Origin: Enterobacter ludwigii
GTDB taxonomy: Bacteria > Pseudomonadota > Gammaproteobacteria > Enterobacterales > Enterobacteriaceae
Direction: 5' to 3'
Assembly (NCBI GenBank): GCA_900068845.1
Contig: CEFQ01000002.1
Coordinates: 24,611 to 88,610, forward strand
DNA length: 64,000 nt
Shown here: positions 62,021 to 64,000 of the stretch, in pieces
Layout of the letters: each line of letters starts with the position of its first letter
Position numbering within the stretch: the first letter of the stretch is position 1
Position numbers and translations under genes: made by a program
Notes under the pieces: model-generated
Database searches by the model: none
Told to the model about the DNA's origin: nothing
The model's input: the letters and a program-made list of their open reading frames with translations, nothing else

Positions 62021-63169
62021 TTAATTAGACCCTAACAGCAGCGAACCGTTGTTGCCATTTTGTGGGTTGCTAAATACCGGCTGACCAGTGCCCGGCGCGG
62101 CTTTCAGCACCCAGACGCGGCCATAATGGTTGTAGAAACCAGCCAGATGCGCCGCATCCGGACCAACGCCCTGATAGATATCGAAGTGCTGGCCCTTAAT
62201 TGCCCCCCCGACATCCAGCGCCACCATCAGGCGCATCTCATATTTGCCGTTAAATTTCCCCTTCTCATTCAGCTGCGGCACTTCTGCCAACAGCACAGTT
62301 CCGGCTGGAATCAGTGAACGATCGGAGGCGACTGACGCCTTGGCAATCAGCGGAACCGCGCTGGCACCGCGCACCGGCACATACTCTTCAGGTTTAAAGA
62401 AGACGAAGGATTGGTTGGTTTCCAGTACCGAGCGAACTTCTGCTGGCGAATGATCCTGCGCCCACTGACGAATCGCCTGCATCGACATATCTTCGCGCTT
62501 CACTTCACCACGATCGATCAACTCTTTACCGACGCTGTGGTAAGCCCAGCCGTTTTTGCCGCCGTAACCAAAGAAGCGCAACGGACGTCCGTCACCAAAA
62601 TCGACGTAGCCACTGCCCTGCACATCCATCATGAAGTTATCAATCAGCGAGTTGCTGTAAGCAATAATGTAACGGTCGTCGAGTCCACCATTATAGATAG
62701 AAGCGCGGCTCGGCAGTTTCTGCCCGCGCGGGCGCGGTGGCATACGATAAATGGGATACTGGAACTCGCCCTGACGCGTATAACGCGCTTCCACTACCGG
62801 CGTGTAATAGCCAGTAAATTGCACGTTGCCATAATTGTCGGTGCCCTCCATCTGATAAGCATTCAAACCAAACTGATTGAGCTGACGCGTATCGGCGCCA
62901 GAAAGCAGCCAGTTCTGGATTGCGCTATAGGTGCCGTTATTGCGGCCAAACAGACCGGAAGAGGTAGTTTGAATCTGCACTACCTGATCGCTAAAGTCTT
63001 TGCCGTTCACCGGACGTCCTTTGGCATTCGGCTGATTGACCAGCCCGAGCGGCTGCTCCAGCTTGCCATCTATATATTGTTGACCCCGGTCGGTCGGTTT
63101 AGAACTACAGCCCGCTAACAGCGCGATAAATGCGCCAGTAAGTGCATACTTCGCCCAATGTCCTTTCAT
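62021..63169 (-). CDS. mltA: Membrane-bound lytic murein transglycosylase A
   Basis: MltA is an outer-membrane lipoprotein that cleaves peptidoglycan strands by a double-psi beta-barrel fold. The signal peptide has lipobox LAGC, followed by SSKPTDRGQQY. Core motifs are MEGTDNYGNVQFTGYYTPVV, FQYPIYRMPP, DVQGSGYVDFGDG, and the C-terminal VALDVGGAIKGQHFDIYQG, which contains the catalytic Asp. At 382 residues it is longer than E. coli MltA (365), mainly by a polar C-terminal tail ending PQNGNNGSLLLGSN. AGAAGG precedes the start. It is divergent from the tRNA genes. Confidence 0.96.
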   Translation of the reverse strand: MKGHWAKYALTGAFIALLAGCSSKPTDRGQQYIDGKLEQPLGLVNQPNAKGRPVNGKDFSDQVVQIQTTSSGLFGRNNGTYSAIQNWLLSGADTRQLNQFGLNAYQMEGTDNYGNVQFTGYYTPVVEARYTRQGEFQYPIYRMPPRPRGQKLPSRASIYNGGLDDRYIIAYSNSLIDNFMMDVQGSGYVDFGDGRPLRFFGYGGKNGWAYHSVGKELIDRGEVKREDMSMQAIRQWAQDHSPAEVRSVLETNQSFVFFKPEEYVPVRGASAVPLIAKASVASDRSLIPAGTVLLAEVPQLNEKGKFNGKYEMRLMVALDVGGAIKGQHFDIYQGVGPDAAHLAGFYNHYGRVWVLKAAPGTGQPVFSNPQNGNNGSLLLGSN

Positions 63170-63332
63170 AACCTTCTCTTTTTATCGATTGTTTGCCCGG
63201 CGACGATAGCAAAGGGGCCGAGAGATTGAAATCTGCGACAAGCGGTTGCGCTCACATCTGTATAATAATTCACCCAATGGCGAGTTTATTCACCAACTGA
63301 CTGTAAATTTAGCGCTTTGTCTCAAAAAGGGG

Positions 63333-63360
63333 TTGCATCGCCGCGCGTCCAGAGTATAGT
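63333..63360 (+). promoter_or_regulatory. Initiator tRNA promoter
   Basis: TTGCAT (63333-63338) and TATAGT (63355-63360) are separated by 16 bases. The GC-rich discriminator GCGCATCC follows, the pattern of stringently controlled stable-RNA promoters. The first tRNA begins 13 bases downstream. Confidence 0.75.
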
Positions 63361-63373
63361 GCGCATCCACGGA

Positions 63374-63450
<77 letters not shown>

Positions 63451-63502
63451 ATTATTTTTAAATGAAGAGACAATGTGAAGTGTGTGTAACGCGTCAAACG
63501 GA

Positions 63503-63579
<77 letters not shown>

Positions 63580-63586
63580 ATCATTT

Positions 63587-63612
63587 AAACACCTTAACGG
63601 GTGTTTTTTTGT
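63587..63612 (+). terminator. tRNA-fMet operon terminator
   Basis: AAACACC and GGTGTTT form a 7-bp stem around TTAACG, followed by a T run. It begins eight bases after the second tRNA. Confidence 0.85.
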
Positions 63613-63865
63613 TTTTACACTTTATCGCTGTCCCCTCCATGTTATCTGCCATAAAACTCAACGCGCATGGGTAGATTCACAAAATGTTTATACTATTAAA
63701 ATATCATAACATCATGTTTTTAATGATGTAATTATGAATTCCTCAGGTAAACATTTTCGTTAATTTTTATCGGGACAAGTCTCAGGTTTTCAATTTCTCA
63801 TTTTCGTAACACTGCACCCATTGATAACGCATCGGGCGTTGTCCAGGCACAGTGAGAAATTAAAA
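63613..63865. other. AT-rich non-coding stretch after the tRNA genes
   Basis: About 250 bases, distinctly AT-rich compared with the rest of the window. It contains an inverted repeat ACATCAT/ATGATGT (63709-63729) with a T-rich loop and an AGTGAGAA stretch a few bases before the next start codon. No tRNA-fragment direct repeat, integrase end or attachment site is visible in what is shown. Confidence 0.4.
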
Positions 63866-64000
63866 ATGGCTTATTCTAATAAATTTTACTCTTCGGGTTT
63901 TTACAGAAACTTATGGCCACGCCCACAGTTTCAACCTGGTGAAGTTGTCGTAGATGATATCCGACACAAAGTGGGAAATGAGTGGAGCTCAATTAATCCT
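63866..64000 (+). CDS. Partial CDS of unknown function, cut by the window edge
   Basis: An open frame of 45 codons runs from ATG 63866 to the last base without a stop, beginning MAYSNKFYSSGFYRNLWPRP. It is rich in Tyr, Phe and Asn, has no signal peptide or membrane segment in the visible part, and AT-rich codons unlike its neighbours. I do not recognise the family. The weak ribosome site (GTGAGAA, 8-10 bases upstream) and the length make it plausible but unproven as a real gene. Its position just past a tRNA cluster suggests an accessory region beyond the window. Confidence 0.5.
   Translation, partial: MAYSNKFYSSGFYRNLWPRPQFQPGEVVVDDIRHKVGNEWSSINP

Overview
The window is chromosomal DNA of an enterobacterium, most likely of the Erwiniaceae (Pantoea or a close Erwinia). 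Almost every protein closely resembles its E. coli counterpart, and the gene order follows the E. coli recX-recA to mltA/tRNA-fMet backbone. It departs from E. coli in ways I associate with Pantoea/Erwinia: cysG sits inside the sulfate cluster, the srl/hyc/CRISPR regions are missing, and intergenic palindromic repeats are abundant. Genus assignment is inference from family knowledge; no search was run.

Layout. 1-5.8 kb: recX, recA (LexA box), pncC, tam, a DapA-like lyase, yjdM, mltB. 6-11 kb: mutS, then a two-gene polyol transporter/dehydrogenase operon. 11.2-18 kb: rpoS, nlpD, pcm, surE, truD, ispF, ispD, ftsB, ygbE, a tightly overlapping minus-strand run. 18-28.4 kb: sulfate assimilation in two operons, cysG-cysD-cysN-cysC and cysJ-cysI-cysH, separated by iap and a YCII-domain gene. 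28.7-37.8 kb: queD, queE, eno, pyrG, mazG, relA, rlmD. 37.9-49.7 kb: barA, then a combined aldarate cluster (garK, garR, garL, gudD, gudX, gudP, and garD divergent). 49.8-59.3 kb: yqcA, truC, yqcC, the sRNA csrB, syd, queF, ppnN, xni, rlmM, ygdD, gcvA, the sRNA gcvB, ygdI. 59.5-64 kb: csdA-csdE, tcdA, mltA, two tandem initiator tRNA genes, and the AT-rich start of an unrecognised gene cut by the window edge.

How the genes work together. The cys genes plus siroheme synthase CysG cover ATP sulfurylase, APS kinase, PAPS reductase and NADPH-sulfite reductase. GudP/GudD/GudX/GarD/GarL/GarR/GarK form a complete route from D-glucarate and galactarate to 2-phosphoglycerate, which Eno (also here) consumes. 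BarA is the sensor of the BarA-UvrY system, whose main target csrB is 11 kb away with a clear UvrY-type palindrome upstream. RpoS, RelA and PpnN are general stress and stringent-response factors. QueD, QueE and QueF supply three steps of queuosine synthesis. Housekeeping RNA modification (TruC, TruD, RlmD, RlmM, TcdA) is strongly represented.

No transposase, integrase, CRISPR array or toxin-antitoxin pair was seen. The least explained structure is non-coding: a family of nested palindromes at the ends of convergent genes, and a 121-bp tandem duplication between xni and rlmM. I found no clearly new protein system. The unrecognised gene at the right edge is the main coding unknown.
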